A stretch of 48,113 bases of DNA from a virus. This document shows, in pieces, positions 32,804-40,271 of this stretch. Where the stretch lies: positions 1 to 48,113 of IMG/VR virus record IMGVR_UViG_3300035210_000090. One strand, given 5' to 3'. Under the pieces are notes generated by a model. That model was not told the DNA's origin. It saw nothing but the letters and a program-made list of their open reading frames with translations, and searched no databases. A program made the position numbers and the translations under genes. Numbering within the stretch: position 1 is the first letter of the stretch; each line of letters opens with the position of its first letter.

Positions 32804-33068
32804 AGCTCTCGCATAGTTAATTTAACCAATTTAGTCCGCCCGTTTTGTTTTTTAACAAAATCGGCTTTTTCATGCCTTTTTCGCAAAACGTGTTTACTAA
32901 TCCTTAGCAATTTAGCTTGTACTATTGAGCTTGTGTTGTTCTTCCGTGATTACCAAAGTAGGCTTTGCCGAGTTCGTTCGCTTTTTCGCTTGACAGTTTG
33001 TCTTTCGCTGTGCTATTTGCGCACGCGCACGTTCTATTGATTGTTTTAGCTAGTTGCTTGTGTTTGTA

Positions 33069-33093
33069 AGAATCCCCCGGACCCCCCTTTTTT
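33069..33093. repeat. C-tract repeat, copy 2
   Basis: AGAATC with five C, GGA, six C and six T. Same orientation as the copy at 32301-32329, 768 bp away. The tracts differ by one base each, which suggests slippage in homopolymers (or sequencing error) on an otherwise conserved element. Confidence 0.85.
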
Positions 33094-33179
33094 CCCATGA
33101 CGCGCTCATGGTTATTTTCTTGTTTAGCCTGTCTTGCTAACCTTGTGCTGTTTTAGCCTTGTACTAGCTTAAAAAGGTG

Positions 33180-33208
33180 TTGACTCTGCTTTGTTGCGCG
33201 AGTAAGAT
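33180..33208 (+). promoter_or_regulatory. Rightward sigma70-like early promoter
   Basis: TTGACT (33180-33185, 5/6) and TAAGAT (33203-33208, 4/6) are separated by 17 bp. The predicted start is near 33215, leaving a leader of about 88 nt before the ATG at 33304. It points away from the leftward promoter at 31756-31785, so the 1.4 kb between them is the divergent control region. Confidence 0.6.
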
Positions 33209-33303
33209 ACTTTTCATGGTGATCTGCTTCTCGCAGGTTTCCAAGGTCCGGAAAATCTCCGGTATGCTTTTCCTCCTAATCCTTTGTTACGAGTATTTGA
33301 ATC

Positions 33304-34368
33304 ATGGCTACCAATAAGACTGTTGCTGCTTCTGAGTCTGCTTCCACTAATGTTGCTGAGCAAGAAAACCTTGCTCCGCTTGTTTCCGCTCACTTTGCCT
33401 CGCTTTGCCCAATTGGTTGGGGGCAAATTACACTTGGCAAACAAGCGCAAGTTCGTATTGGCAATAAAGACAATAAGAAGAAACCTACCATTTGCTACAT
33501 TCCGCTTTCGCTTCCTTATCCTGACTCTGCGCTTGGAACTCCTGTGCAAGATTCAGACGAGTTAGCATTCTTGCGTGAACTCAAGGCTAAGCAAGACAAA
33601 GAAGCATTATCCGGTGTTGCTTCTGATTCTACTGAGTCTGCTTCGTCTGCTTCTGATACCAGCGAAGAAAATGGTGATAGCGAAGAAGACGCTGACAGTG
33701 TTTCGTTGGTTGACAATCCTGAAACCGATCCTAGAGTCTGGACATATAAAGAGCCAGCATTGCGAGTAATGCACAGCGTTACTCTTAACGCGCTCAAGTC
33801 TCTCGCACTCATGGGCAAGGTTTCTGGTGCGGGCACTGTTCGCAGCCCTGTTATCTTTCCTGATCTCGCTACCGCTGTTGACGCTGTTACCTTTTCTCCA
33901 AAGGTAGAAACTTTGCCTGATAGCTGGCAAGCCTACCTCGCTTTGCTGGAAGCTAAGGGAACGCGTCTCACTCCTGCTCAGAAGCGTGCTAGTCTGATTG
34001 CGGCTGCTAATTCGCTTAGTGCTGCTAATCCTACGCTTAACATCCTCAAGATGCTTGTGGATGCTACCGGAACAGTGCGCTCTGTGCTGCTGTTCTGGCT
34101 TAATAATAATCCTGGTGTTCCTACCGCCCAAGGATGGGCTAACATCATGCGGAATTGTGAGTATGTTGAAAAGGCTAAGCGTAATCCTGCAAGCGAAGCT
34201 AAGCTAAGCGATTATGGCCTCAGTGAAGGTTGGGAACAACTTGCACTGGCTAGCGAAAAAGGAGAAGGCAAGGGAAGTGTTGCCGTAGCAAGCGATATTC
34301 GCTCAGCACTGGCTATCGTTAACGCTGGCAGTGTCGAAACTGACTCTGGGGAAATCCTGGAAATCTAG
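33304..34368 (+). CDS. Early rightward hypothetical protein, 354 aa
   Basis: First gene after the rightward early promoter; the Shine-Dalgarno is weak. The N-terminus is Ser/Ala-rich. Residues about 30-80 form a beta-rich segment ('LCPIGWGQITLGKQAQVRIG' is the clearest part). About 100-140 is an acidic Ser/Glu/Asp linker. The C-terminal 200 residues are helical, with a repeated 'AANSLSAANPTLNILKMLVD' style. Two domains joined by an acidic linker would suit a DNA-binding or replication-initiation protein acting on the adjacent repeats, but I recognise no DNA-binding motif. Base use is T-rich at third positions compared with the late genes. Confidence 0.8.
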   Translation: MATNKTVAASESASTNVAEQENLAPLVSAHFASLCPIGWGQITLGKQAQVRIGNKDNKKKPTICYIPLSLPYPDSALGTPVQDSDELAFLRELKAKQDKEALSGVASDSTESASSASDTSEENGDSEEDADSVSLVDNPETDPRVWTYKEPALRVMHSVTLNALKSLALMGKVSGAGTVRSPVIFPDLATAVDAVTFSPKVETLPDSWQAYLALLEAKGTRLTPAQKRASLIAAANSLSAANPTLNILKMLVDATGTVRSVLLFWLNNNPGVPTAQGWANIMRNCEYVEKAKRNPASEAKLSDYGLSEGWEQLALASEKGEGKGSVAVASDIRSALAIVNAGSVETDSGEILEI

Positions 34369-34379
34369 GATCGGTCGCC

Positions 34380-34432
34380 GATTCGATTCTGGGGCCATTT
34401 TCAGCCGCTTTCAGGCGTTTCCAGATCGAATC
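34380..34432. other. GC-rich intergenic hairpin region, possible structured RNA
   Basis: The 158-bp gap between the two early genes (34369-34526) is GC-richer than its surroundings. GATTCGATTCTGG (34380-34392) and CCAGATCGAATC (34421-34432) can pair over 12 bp with one bulged T, closing a 28-nt loop that holds a second small stem (CGC/GCG). No T tract follows, so this is not an intrinsic terminator. It could be a small RNA or a processing site. Confidence 0.4.
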
Positions 34433-34526
34433 TGCTCAATCGTATGCCGGGCGCACGGAAGCGCTCAGAAGGGCGGAAAAAGGGAAAGGTGGCTCAAGCA
34501 ACATCACATAGGTTAGGTAACATATC

Positions 34527-34979
34527 ATGCAATCTTACAATGCTCGTCGCGTTTCTGAATCTGCCCGGTACATTGCAGACAGCAAGCGCACTATTCGCTT
34601 AGAGCAAAAGCGTCTGGTAGCACTCTCGCATCCTGCAATGCGCAAGCTAGTAGACGAGTCTGCTTCGTTTGCTTGGAATACTGTGGTAAATGTAGTAGAC
34701 AAGCAATTGCGTATCGACGAAAGGTATTGGCACAGCGATACGGAAGAATGCGGCACACATATCACTGCGCTTAATGCAACCGATGTAGATAGCCAGTCTT
34801 ACAAACTTGAACAGATCGTGGAGCGAAAGATAGCTGGTATGCGTGGCTGGAAAGTACGCTATGAGATAGTGGCATACTCAGCTATTTCGGAAGAAGATAT
34901 GCAAACCTTGCGTGATCTTGGCAAGCTAGTGAAGCAGACTAGCACACAGACTTATGAGACAATGGTGTGTAGTAGGTAG
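34527..34979 (+). CDS. Early hypothetical protein, 150 aa
   Basis: ATG 34527, with GGTTAGG about 10 nt upstream. The protein is basic at the N-terminus ('RRVSESARYIADSKRTIRLE'), helical through the middle, then alpha/beta ('WKVRYEIVAYSAISEEDMQ'). It has no membrane segment and no recognised motif. As a short, basic early gene it may be a host-inhibition or DNA-binding protein; this is inference from position. Confidence 0.75.
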   Translation: MQSYNARRVSESARYIADSKRTIRLEQKRLVALSHPAMRKLVDESASFAWNTVVNVVDKQLRIDERYWHSDTEECGTHITALNATDVDSQSYKLEQIVERKIAGMRGWKVRYEIVAYSAISEEDMQTLRDLGKLVKQTSTQTYETMVCSR

Positions 34980-35063
34980 CCTGTAGGCTGCTATTCCGTG
35001 TCTATGATAGGGTACCCTAGCACTCGCTGGGGTATCCTGCTATCTGGACCCATGAAATAGGTG

Positions 35064-35093
35064 TTGCATTGGGGTAGCAAGGTGCGGTAATAT
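35064..35093 (+). promoter_or_regulatory. Weak promoter candidate before the 70-aa early gene
   Basis: TTGCAT (35064-35069) and TAATAT (35088-35093), 18 bp apart, lie 67 bp before ATG 35160. Upstream, AGGGTACCC (about 35008-35016) can pair with GGGTATCCT to form a 9-bp hairpin. Either element may control the next gene; the evidence is weak. Confidence 0.3.
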
Positions 35094-35159
35094 GGCAGTG
35101 TGCTATAAGCACGGGCCAAGCCTATCAACCCCTCAACCACTGACCATAGGATACCGAAC

Positions 35160-35372
35160 ATGAACATTCTCACCATTTTGCGCACCGATTGTGTTGATTG
35201 CTCGCCAGTGCTGTTAGCCAATTGGGATGTGTTTTACCGGGACTTCTCTTTTCTCAAGCAAGTGTCCAGTGCGTCCTATAACAAGGGTAAGGGTATGCAG
35301 TACAAGTTTAAGGATACCCTGATCGACACCAAGGCGCGCTATACCGTTTGGGATAGTGCAGTACAGGTCTAG
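35160..35372 (+). CDS. Small early hypothetical protein, 70 aa
   Basis: ATG 35160 has AGGA 8 nt upstream. It carries a Cys pair ('DCVDC', C-x2-C) near residue 11, then an aromatic, basic middle ('WDVFYRDFSFLKQ') and 'KGKGMQYKFKD'. One C-x2-C pair alone is not a complete zinc site. It is the last gene before two terminators, hence the end of the short rightward early unit. No family recognised. Confidence 0.7.
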   Translation: MNILTILRTDCVDCSPVLLANWDVFYRDFSFLKQVSSASYNKGKGMQYKFKDTLIDTKARYTVWDSAVQV

Positions 35373-35390
35373 CCTAGCACTCTACCAACT

Positions 35391-35426
35391 AGCCCCCAGT
35401 GCTCAAGTAGCCTGGAGGCTTTCTTA
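35391..35426 (+). terminator. Intrinsic terminator after the early genes
   Basis: AGCCCCCAG (35391-35399) pairs with CTGGAGGCT (35412-35420), 8 of 9 positions, with a 12-nt loop, followed by TTCTTA. It lies 18 bp after the 70-aa gene. Confidence 0.6.
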
Positions 35427-35510
35427 GCACTGTACCGTACACGGTGTGTGCTCTGCGAGGCAAGAGAAGAAGCAAGGAATAGCTTACTATCGTTCGCTAT
35501 GCCGTTAGGT

Positions 35511-35528
35511 AGGGTCTCCGACCCTTTT
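35511..35528 (+). terminator. Second intrinsic terminator before the lysis genes
   Basis: AGGGTC/GACCCT stem (35511-35516 with 35520-35525) with a 3-nt loop and a TTTT tail. With the upstream hairpin it separates early from late rightward transcription. Between the two terminators (35427-35510) I see only a small ACCG-TACA-CGGT hairpin and no gene. Confidence 0.6.
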
Positions 35529-35553
35529 ACCCTGTCGCAAGCGACTGTATCAT
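35526..35553 (+). promoter_or_regulatory. Candidate late promoter before the lysis cassette
   Basis: TTTACC (35526-35531, 4/6) and TATCAT (35548-35553, 5/6) are spaced 16 bp. The spacer contains the perfect inverted repeat GTCGC-AA-GCGAC (35534-35545), a possible activator or repressor site. It directly follows a terminator and precedes the holin by about 55 bp, the expected place for a late promoter. Confidence 0.4.
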
Positions 35554-35613
35554 AGGCACCATACCCAATTTTCTAAATTTTTCCTTCACTACTAACTTTG
35601 GCTTAGCAACATA

Positions 35614-35922
35614 ATGAATATAGGCACAACACAGAGCACTGGACCTCTCTACGCACTAAGCTATGTGCTAAGCGTGAGCATATTAGGGATGATAGGGGCA
35701 GGCATATGGGCAGGCAAAGTGTCAGCGGATAATCCGATCAGCATGCTAGTCATTGGGAGCTTGCTCACGATGCTAGGGCAGATTGTAGGGTACTGGTTTG
35801 GGAGCAGCGCAACACAAAGGCAACAGACGCGCGCAACAGACCAGCCCACGCAGCCAGGCACACAAAGCCTAACGACTACGCAACAGAATGTAGAGACAAT
35901 CGTGGAGCGAATGAAGCTATGA
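35614..35922 (+). CDS. Holin, two membrane segments, 102 aa
   Basis: Two hydrophobic segments (residues about 12-33 and 42-63) separated by a short polar loop, then 'GYWFGSSATQRQQ' and a polar Gln/Thr-rich tail. The second segment ending in an aromatic-Phe-Gly-Ser-Ser motif is common in phage holins. It is coupled by an ATGA overlap to the endolysin gene, which supports the call. It would oligomerise in the inner membrane and release the endolysin. The Shine-Dalgarno is weak, in keeping with tight timing of lysis. Confidence 0.85.
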   Translation: MNIGTTQSTGPLYALSYVLSVSILGMIGAGIWAGKVSADNPISMLVIGSLLTMLGQIVGYWFGSSATQRQQTRATDQPTQPGTQSLTTTQQNVETIVERMKL

Positions 35923-36539
35923 GCAGCACACAAGCACACGACTACATGAGCCAACAATGGCTAGCACACTTCTTTGCAGGATGGAGAGTAGCATTTAGGA
36001 AGCTGAGCAGTACACAGCAGGTGGAAGGGATCGAATGGCTGCTAGCACAGCAGACACAAGCAGGGCTAGATGGGTATCCGAAGAACAATCTGGCACTAGA
36101 CAGATGGCAACACAGCTATGTGCTCGCCACCATTCACTGGGAAACTGGGACACGGATGCAGCCTTGCAGGGAAGCACCAAACAGCACAGAGGAATGGCGT
36201 GCGAAGCACTTACGCTACTGGCCATACTATGGACGAGGATATGTACAGATCACACACAAATACAACTACGCATATGCAAGGGAACTAACAGGACTAGACT
36301 GTGTCGAGCAACCGGATCTTGTGCTTGACAAACGCATAAGCTATATGCTATGTGTACATGGAATGCTGAGCGGGCAATATGGGAGACCGCTTGGCAGATA
36401 TGTGGATAAGCAAGCAGGACGCAAGCAATACACAGCAGCAAGGCAAAGTGTCAATGGCAAGGACAAGGCAGCTGAGATAGCAGCAATCGCAAGGGAATAT
36501 GAGAAGCTGCTAACGCAAGCGAGCACACTAGCACACTAG
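35919..36539 (+). CDS. Endolysin, GH19 chitinase-type muramidase, 206 aa
   Basis: GH19 signatures are visible: 'ATIHWETG' with the candidate catalytic Glu75, a second acidic residue at Glu85 ('PCREAP'), and 'YYGRGYVQITHKYNY' (103-117), the hallmark substrate-binding loop. It would cut the glycan strands of peptidoglycan. There is no signal peptide, so export depends on the holin. The start overlaps the holin stop. The last codons and the stop lie inside an 8-bp tandem repeat (36523-36570), so slippage would change the C-terminus after residue about 201. Confidence 0.92.
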   Translation: MSSTQAHDYMSQQWLAHFFAGWRVAFRKLSSTQQVEGIEWLLAQQTQAGLDGYPKNNLALDRWQHSYVLATIHWETGTRMQPCREAPNSTEEWRAKHLRYWPYYGRGYVQITHKYNYAYARELTGLDCVEQPDLVLDKRISYMLCVHGMLSGQYGRPLGRYVDKQAGRKQYTAARQSVNGKDKAAEIAAIAREYEKLLTQASTLAH

Positions 36540-36570
36540 CACACTAGCACACTAGCACACTAGCACACTA
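36523..36570. repeat. Six copies of the octamer GCACACTA
   Basis: Six exact head-to-tail copies run from 36523 to 36570 and contain the endolysin stop codon (36537-36539). The unit length is not a multiple of three, so gain or loss of a unit shifts the frame of the endolysin end. Confidence 0.95.
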
Positions 36571-36572
36571 AT

Positions 36573-36662
36573 ATGATAAGAGATACACCATTATGGATAT
36601 TCATGGCTTGCCTTATGTGCTTACTGGTGGGCATAGCCATAGGTATCCTAACAGGAAACTAG
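36573..36662 (+). CDS. Tiny single-span membrane protein, 29 aa (possible lysis accessory)
   Basis: ATG 36573 directly after the octamer repeat, stop TAG 36660-36662. After 'MIRDTPL' comes one hydrophobic span, 'WIFMACLMCLLVGIAIGILT', ending in Gly-Asn. Position after the endolysin suggests an antiholin, spanin or holin accessory. There is no Shine-Dalgarno. A second frame (about 36592-36763, ATG then 55 aa, 'RKLETRLARHQNAQATLL' in its middle) overlaps it at -1 and could be the cytosolic or periplasmic half of a spanin if the two were joined by frameshift. The gene is short, so confidence is limited. Confidence 0.45.
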   Translation: MIRDTPLWIFMACLMCLLVGIAIGILTGN

Positions 36663-36746
36663 AAACTCGTCTGGCGCGTCACCAAAATGCGCAAGCAACC
36701 TTACTAACACTTCCTACAGCCTCAGATGAGGCCGGACCGACGCACC

Positions 36747-37394
36747 ATGAGCAGCACTAACGCACCAACAATCATTCCACTAGCTGGACAATACAAGATA
36801 GGGTTACCCACTGAGCCTGTGCTGCTTACCTTGCACGCATACAGTAGATATCCCACAGCAGTTAGCATCTCTGACTGGTGGCTGACAGCGCCTAACGGAA
36901 GTGTGATAGAGCAGATTGATTGGGGGCAATTCTTGCTTACCATGCCAGGGATATACACTGGAGGGCCACTAGCAAGCGAAGGGACAAGGCTAATAGAGGA
37001 GCAGCCAACGAGCTTTCCAGTCTATACAAGGAGCCCAAGCGTACATAGCACTTGGACATGGATGGTAGCAGACACAACTCAAGTAGAACATGACTACACG
37101 TTAGCAACACAGAGCACTTTCCTGGATCTTACCTTCGTAGCAGCAGACACGCTTGCACCACTATCCTACACAGAGGTGCAGATGCTAATACAGGCCCATC
37201 AATATGGAGCAGGAGCCTACACAGCAAGTGCAGAGGGCAAACTACAGGTGCTTACCTGGATAGCAGACTGGCTCACTTGCATAGCGTACAGAGAAGGTGG
37301 CAGATACGAGTTAAGGATAACAAACTTTTGGGAGTTAGCACAACCAGGTAGCACTACGCAACTCACCTTACAGCTGGCTTGGATAGCAGACTGA
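36747..37394 (+). CDS. Hypothetical protein between lysis and packaging genes, 215 aa
   Basis: The chosen start is ATG 36747 ('MSSTNAP'); ATG 36726 would add seven residues, and neither has a good Shine-Dalgarno. The protein is beta-rich with many Trp, Tyr and Thr residues ('SDWWLTAPNGSVIEQIDWGQ'), no membrane span and no catalytic motif. The pattern suits a virion or small structural protein. It is followed 25 bp later by the small terminase. Family not recognised. Confidence 0.75.
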   Translation: MSSTNAPTIIPLAGQYKIGLPTEPVLLTLHAYSRYPTAVSISDWWLTAPNGSVIEQIDWGQFLLTMPGIYTGGPLASEGTRLIEEQPTSFPVYTRSPSVHSTWTWMVADTTQVEHDYTLATQSTFLDLTFVAADTLAPLSYTEVQMLIQAHQYGAGAYTASAEGKLQVLTWIADWLTCIAYREGGRYELRITNFWELAQPGSTTQLTLQLAWIAD

Positions 37395-37419
37395 GTGCAA
37401 CGAGCCTAGAGAGTAATAT

Positions 37420-37980
37420 ATGAGCCTACCAACAGCACACAGAGAACGCATTGCAGAACTACTGTCACACAGAGTTCCGCAAGTAAGGATAGCTGCGGCT
37501 GTAGGAATCACACCAGGCAGGTTGAGTCAGATCATCGAAGAGGATGCAGGACTACACAGTCTTCTTACGCAAGCAGATGCTAAGAAGGTAGACCAGGATG
37601 TGCGTAGAGGCAAGGCATATGAGAACATAGAAGGCATGATGATTCGCAAGATGCCAGAGATGGTAGGTGAATGCACTAGCTTAGGAGAGCTTACTCGCTC
37701 GCTTGCTATCCTTCAGGACATTCGCAACAAGGAAGCAGGCTATGCGCTACCTGGGGATAGCACAGGCATTGGAACTGGGGTGCAGATCAATCTATCTGCT
37801 GTCGCTAATGCACAAATAAATGTTGTAATTGGGCCAAACAGGGCTATAATAGAACTAGCAGGACGCAATGTGCATCCTATGACGCGACGCAACGCAGAGG
37901 ACTATCTCAGAAATGAACACCCTACGCTCCCCGAACAACAAGGTCAGGTCCGCTATGAGCCGGAAATCCTCCCCATTTGA
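37420..37980 (+). CDS. terS: Small terminase subunit, putative, 186 aa
   Basis: The N-terminus is a helix-turn-helix: 'RERIAELLSHRVPQVRIAAA' then 'VGITPGRLSQIIEED' (residues 8-42), as in DNA-recognition subunits of terminases. A helical middle (60-110) would serve oligomerisation. It lies just upstream of the clear large terminase. It would bind the packaging start site and load the large subunit. AGAGAG precedes ATG 37420 by about 6 nt. The assignment relies on the HTH and position. Confidence 0.75.
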   Translation: MSLPTAHRERIAELLSHRVPQVRIAAAVGITPGRLSQIIEEDAGLHSLLTQADAKKVDQDVRRGKAYENIEGMMIRKMPEMVGECTSLGELTRSLAILQDIRNKEAGYALPGDSTGIGTGVQINLSAVANAQINVVIGPNRAIIELAGRNVHPMTRRNAEDYLRNEHPTLPEQQGQVRYEPEILPI

Positions 37981-38116
37981 GCTTGTGCGCTGCGAGCATA
38001 CGCACACTGTACCTAAGCAAGCACAGCAAGCTTACGAAAGCATGCAGAAGAAGGGTCTGCAAGGGCTGATGAAGCAGCTTGGGTACACAAGCGAGCAATT
38101 GGCTATAGCTGCATAG
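37955..38116 (+). CDS. Small basic protein between terminase genes, 53 aa
   Basis: The frame is open from ATG 37913; the later ATG 37955 ('MSRKSSPFELV') has an AGG-type site 6 nt upstream and overlaps terS by 26 bases instead of 68, so it is preferred. The protein is helical and basic, ending 'MKQLGYTSEQLAIAA'. It stops one base before the large terminase start. It may be a packaging accessory. The start is uncertain. Confidence 0.6.
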   Translation: MSRKSSPFELVRCEHTHTVPKQAQQAYESMQKKGLQGLMKQLGYTSEQLAIAA

Positions 38117-38117
38117 C

Positions 38118-39650
38118 ATGGATGCCCATTCGCAAGCATCGCCAGACCAGATCAGGAGACTAGCCAGCGTACAGCTTGATGTGTTCGCTGGCTTAGTCAT
38201 GCCTGAAATCGCTATCTATGCCTTTCCTCCCTTCTATCAAGAGCTATGGATACTCTGCATTCGTAGCTTTATGGAGCTTAGCCCGGATAACAAGCTCTTC
38301 AAGCTCCTGCTTGTGCTTCCACGTGGACATGCAAAGACAACCTTCATTAAGCTGCTTGTTACTTATTTGCTCATTCACAGGCTAGCGGATTTTGTAATGG
38401 TGCTCTGCGCAAGCGACAACAATGCAGAGAGCTTTGCAAAGGACGTTGGTACAATGCTAGCGCATGCCAATGTACGCAAGTTATATGGAGACTGGGAAGC
38501 AGGGCTAAAGGAGGACAATGCAGCTGAGAAGGTAGCATACTTCATGGGAAGGAAGTGCATACTGAAGGCAGCTAGCATATTGTCTGGCTCCGTGCGTGGC
38601 ACACAGAAGGAGATGAAGCGGCCAGACGTGATTGTGTTCGATGATGTGCAGACTAAGGAGGTAGCAGAGAGCGAAAAGAAGACAGAGGTGGTAGAGGATG
38701 CTATCTTTGGTACAGCCTTGCTTGCTGCTTCCCCACACAGATGCGGAATTGTCTACATAAGCAATAGCTATCCGCGCAATTGCATAGCAGATAAGATAGC
38801 TGCATCAGGCGAATTCATCACATTGCGCACTGGTGCTATCCTTGCCAGTGGTGACGCGCTTTGGCCAGAGTTACATAGCATAGCCTCGCTTAGGAGTTCA
38901 TGGAGAATAGCGGCAGCAGTTGGTAAGGGTCACTTGTGGATGGCGGAGATTCAAAATTCTCCCCTAGAGAGTGATGGGGTTCGTCCTTTGCTTCCTGACG
39001 GTGACTTTGCTCTAACGATACTTGACCCCGCTTACCAAAAGATTGGTGCTTTTGTTACCATAGATCCAGCAGGTAGTAATAAGGGAGCTGACGATACCGC
39101 AATAGGGGGCCATGTAGTATATGAGGGCAAACAAATAGAGTTGGCAGCACTAGAAGCTGGCTTAATGGACCCAAGAAAGACTATTATGACTGCACTAAAA
39201 GTAGCAGAACAGGTACATGCGTCATTGATCTTTGTTGAAGCTGTAGCTTATCAGGCTTCGTTATCATTTTGGGGTAACGAGGTACTAAAGGAATTATACT
39301 TAGAGAATTCCTATCGCTTTGTTCCTTTACAGGCAGGCAGGGCTAGCAAATTAGCCCGCATAAGGGCCTGGGTAGGCGAATTACTGGGCACGCAATACTG
39401 CATAACAGATAAGGACATTAAGCAACAGATATTATATCAAGCCCTAGTATTTGATGCTAGGAAAAATGACAATCGTGATGATCTTTTGGATACAGCCGCG
39501 TTTGGTACAATAGTAAGAAACAATTACATGGATGAGGTAATTGAAGCTAGTTATCAATTCGGGCTGTTCCAAGACAAGCTACCGGTTGAGCAGACTAGCG
39601 GAAGCGGACTAGGAAGGCAGATAGCGCTGACTTACAGTGGTAGGCAATAG
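38118..39650 (+). CDS. terL: Large terminase subunit, ATPase and nuclease, 510 aa
   Basis: Walker A 'LPRGHAKTT' (67-75), Walker B 'VIVFDD' (171-176) and coupling motif 'SNS' (215-217) form the translocation motor. The nuclease residues D316 ('VTIDPAGS'), E374 ('IFVEAVA') and D454/D455/D458 ('NRDDLLD') form the RNase H-like headful or cos nuclease. It packages DNA through the portal. Base composition drops within the gene: lines sampled by hand before about 38990 are about 47-58% GC, several between 39181 and 39540 about 35-47%. The change is near the ATPase/nuclease boundary, so the 3' part may come from another phage. Confidence 0.95.
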   Translation: MDAHSQASPDQIRRLASVQLDVFAGLVMPEIAIYAFPPFYQELWILCIRSFMELSPDNKLFKLLLVLPRGHAKTTFIKLLVTYLLIHRLADFVMVLCASDNNAESFAKDVGTMLAHANVRKLYGDWEAGLKEDNAAEKVAYFMGRKCILKAASILSGSVRGTQKEMKRPDVIVFDDVQTKEVAESEKKTEVVEDAIFGTALLAASPHRCGIVYISNSYPRNCIADKIAASGEFITLRTGAILASGDALWPELHSIASLRSSWRIAAAVGKGHLWMAEIQNSPLESDGVRPLLPDGDFALTILDPAYQKIGAFVTIDPAGSNKGADDTAIGGHVVYEGKQIELAALEAGLMDPRKTIMTALKVAEQVHASLIFVEAVAYQASLSFWGNEVLKELYLENSYRFVPLQAGRASKLARIRAWVGELLGTQYCITDKDIKQQILYQALVFDARKNDNRDDLLDTAAFGTIVRNNYMDEVIEASYQFGLFQDKLPVEQTSGSGLGRQIALTYSGRQ

Positions 39651-39728
39651 AATTACTTTACTTTATGTTGCTTATGGAAAGAGCCGCAGGCGGTAATACA
39701 CCTAACACAATTGACCCGGTATACTACA

Positions 39729-40271
39729 ATGGCACTTATTAAGAAACCAGCACAGTCAATATTAAAATTAGTAAAAAATACAGGAAGCAAGATAGTGGCT
39801 AAAGCTGTACCAAAGATGCAAATGTACAGTACAAGTCAACATATGGATAAGACTAGGTCCGGTTCTCTAGATTGGTATATAGAAGCTTACTATGCTTCTC
39901 AATGGCAAATGACAACGCGCCAAAAGGAAGTATATCATAAGCAACAAAAAGGAAAGATTGGTCCTGGGATGCTGTACTACTTACAGGGAACTAATAAGCT
40001 TACAGGTGAGGCTGTATACGCACTTACTTACACGAGTAAATTAAATAGAGGACATAGCAAATTCTTTACTACTGCGGCTCTTATGAGTGGTGATTTAAGA
40101 GTAAGTGTACTTGGTAAACAGCGTTTTGAGAGTAGTAAAGATGCCTGTGCATGTAAGCACTTTATTCTTCTACAATGGGCTATGCAAGGACAACAACTAA
40201 TAGGGCCTGAGTGGATTGATGTACTAGCTAGTTTGCATTATTTTGCTTCGCCATTAGTAGAGCACCAATGA
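39729..40271 (+). CDS. GIY-YIG-like protein A, AT-rich, 180 aa
   Basis: ATG 39729 ('MALIKKPAQ'); an in-frame TTG at 39711 is possible. The C-terminal half has 'GPGMLYYLQ', then 'AVYALTYTS', Arg and 'KFF', and a later acidic/Lys helix, aligned by eye with its downstream neighbour. These positions correspond to the two tyrosine strands of GIY-YIG nucleases, but the Gly of YIG is replaced. DNA is strongly AT-rich (about 25% GC in the line at 39721, by hand). The 78-bp gap before it holds no clear promoter. It might be a diverged nuclease acting with the terminase, a homing enzyme, or inactive. The fold call is tentative. Confidence 0.6.
   Translation: MALIKKPAQSILKLVKNTGSKIVAKAVPKMQMYSTSQHMDKTRSGSLDWYIEAYYASQWQMTTRQKEVYHKQQKGKIGPGMLYYLQGTNKLTGEAVYALTYTSKLNRGHSKFFTTAALMSGDLRVSVLGKQRFESSKDACACKHFILLQWAMQGQQLIGPEWIDVLASLHYFASPLVEHQ

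Noticed and set aside
32327-33040. 237-aa frame on the + strand in the control region
   Set aside because: The product is Cys/Phe/Leu-rich throughout, starts inside a C-tract/T-tract element, and covers most of the repeat cluster. It is a T-rich artefact.
34331-34516. 61-aa frame on the + strand
   Set aside because: It starts inside the 354-aa gene in another frame, has no ribosome site and ends in the structured spacer.
35427-35613. tRNA gene in the gap before the lysis genes
   Set aside because: Small hairpins are present, but there is no cloverleaf with acceptor stem, T-arm consensus and anticodon arm.
36523-36570. CRISPR array from the repeated octamer
   Set aside because: The units are contiguous with no spacers, and there are no cas genes other than a Cas4-like recombination nuclease far away.
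39697-39725. Promoter with TATACT before GIY-YIG-like gene A
   Set aside because: The -10 match is good, but the -35 is poor and the predicted start would fall inside the coding region.
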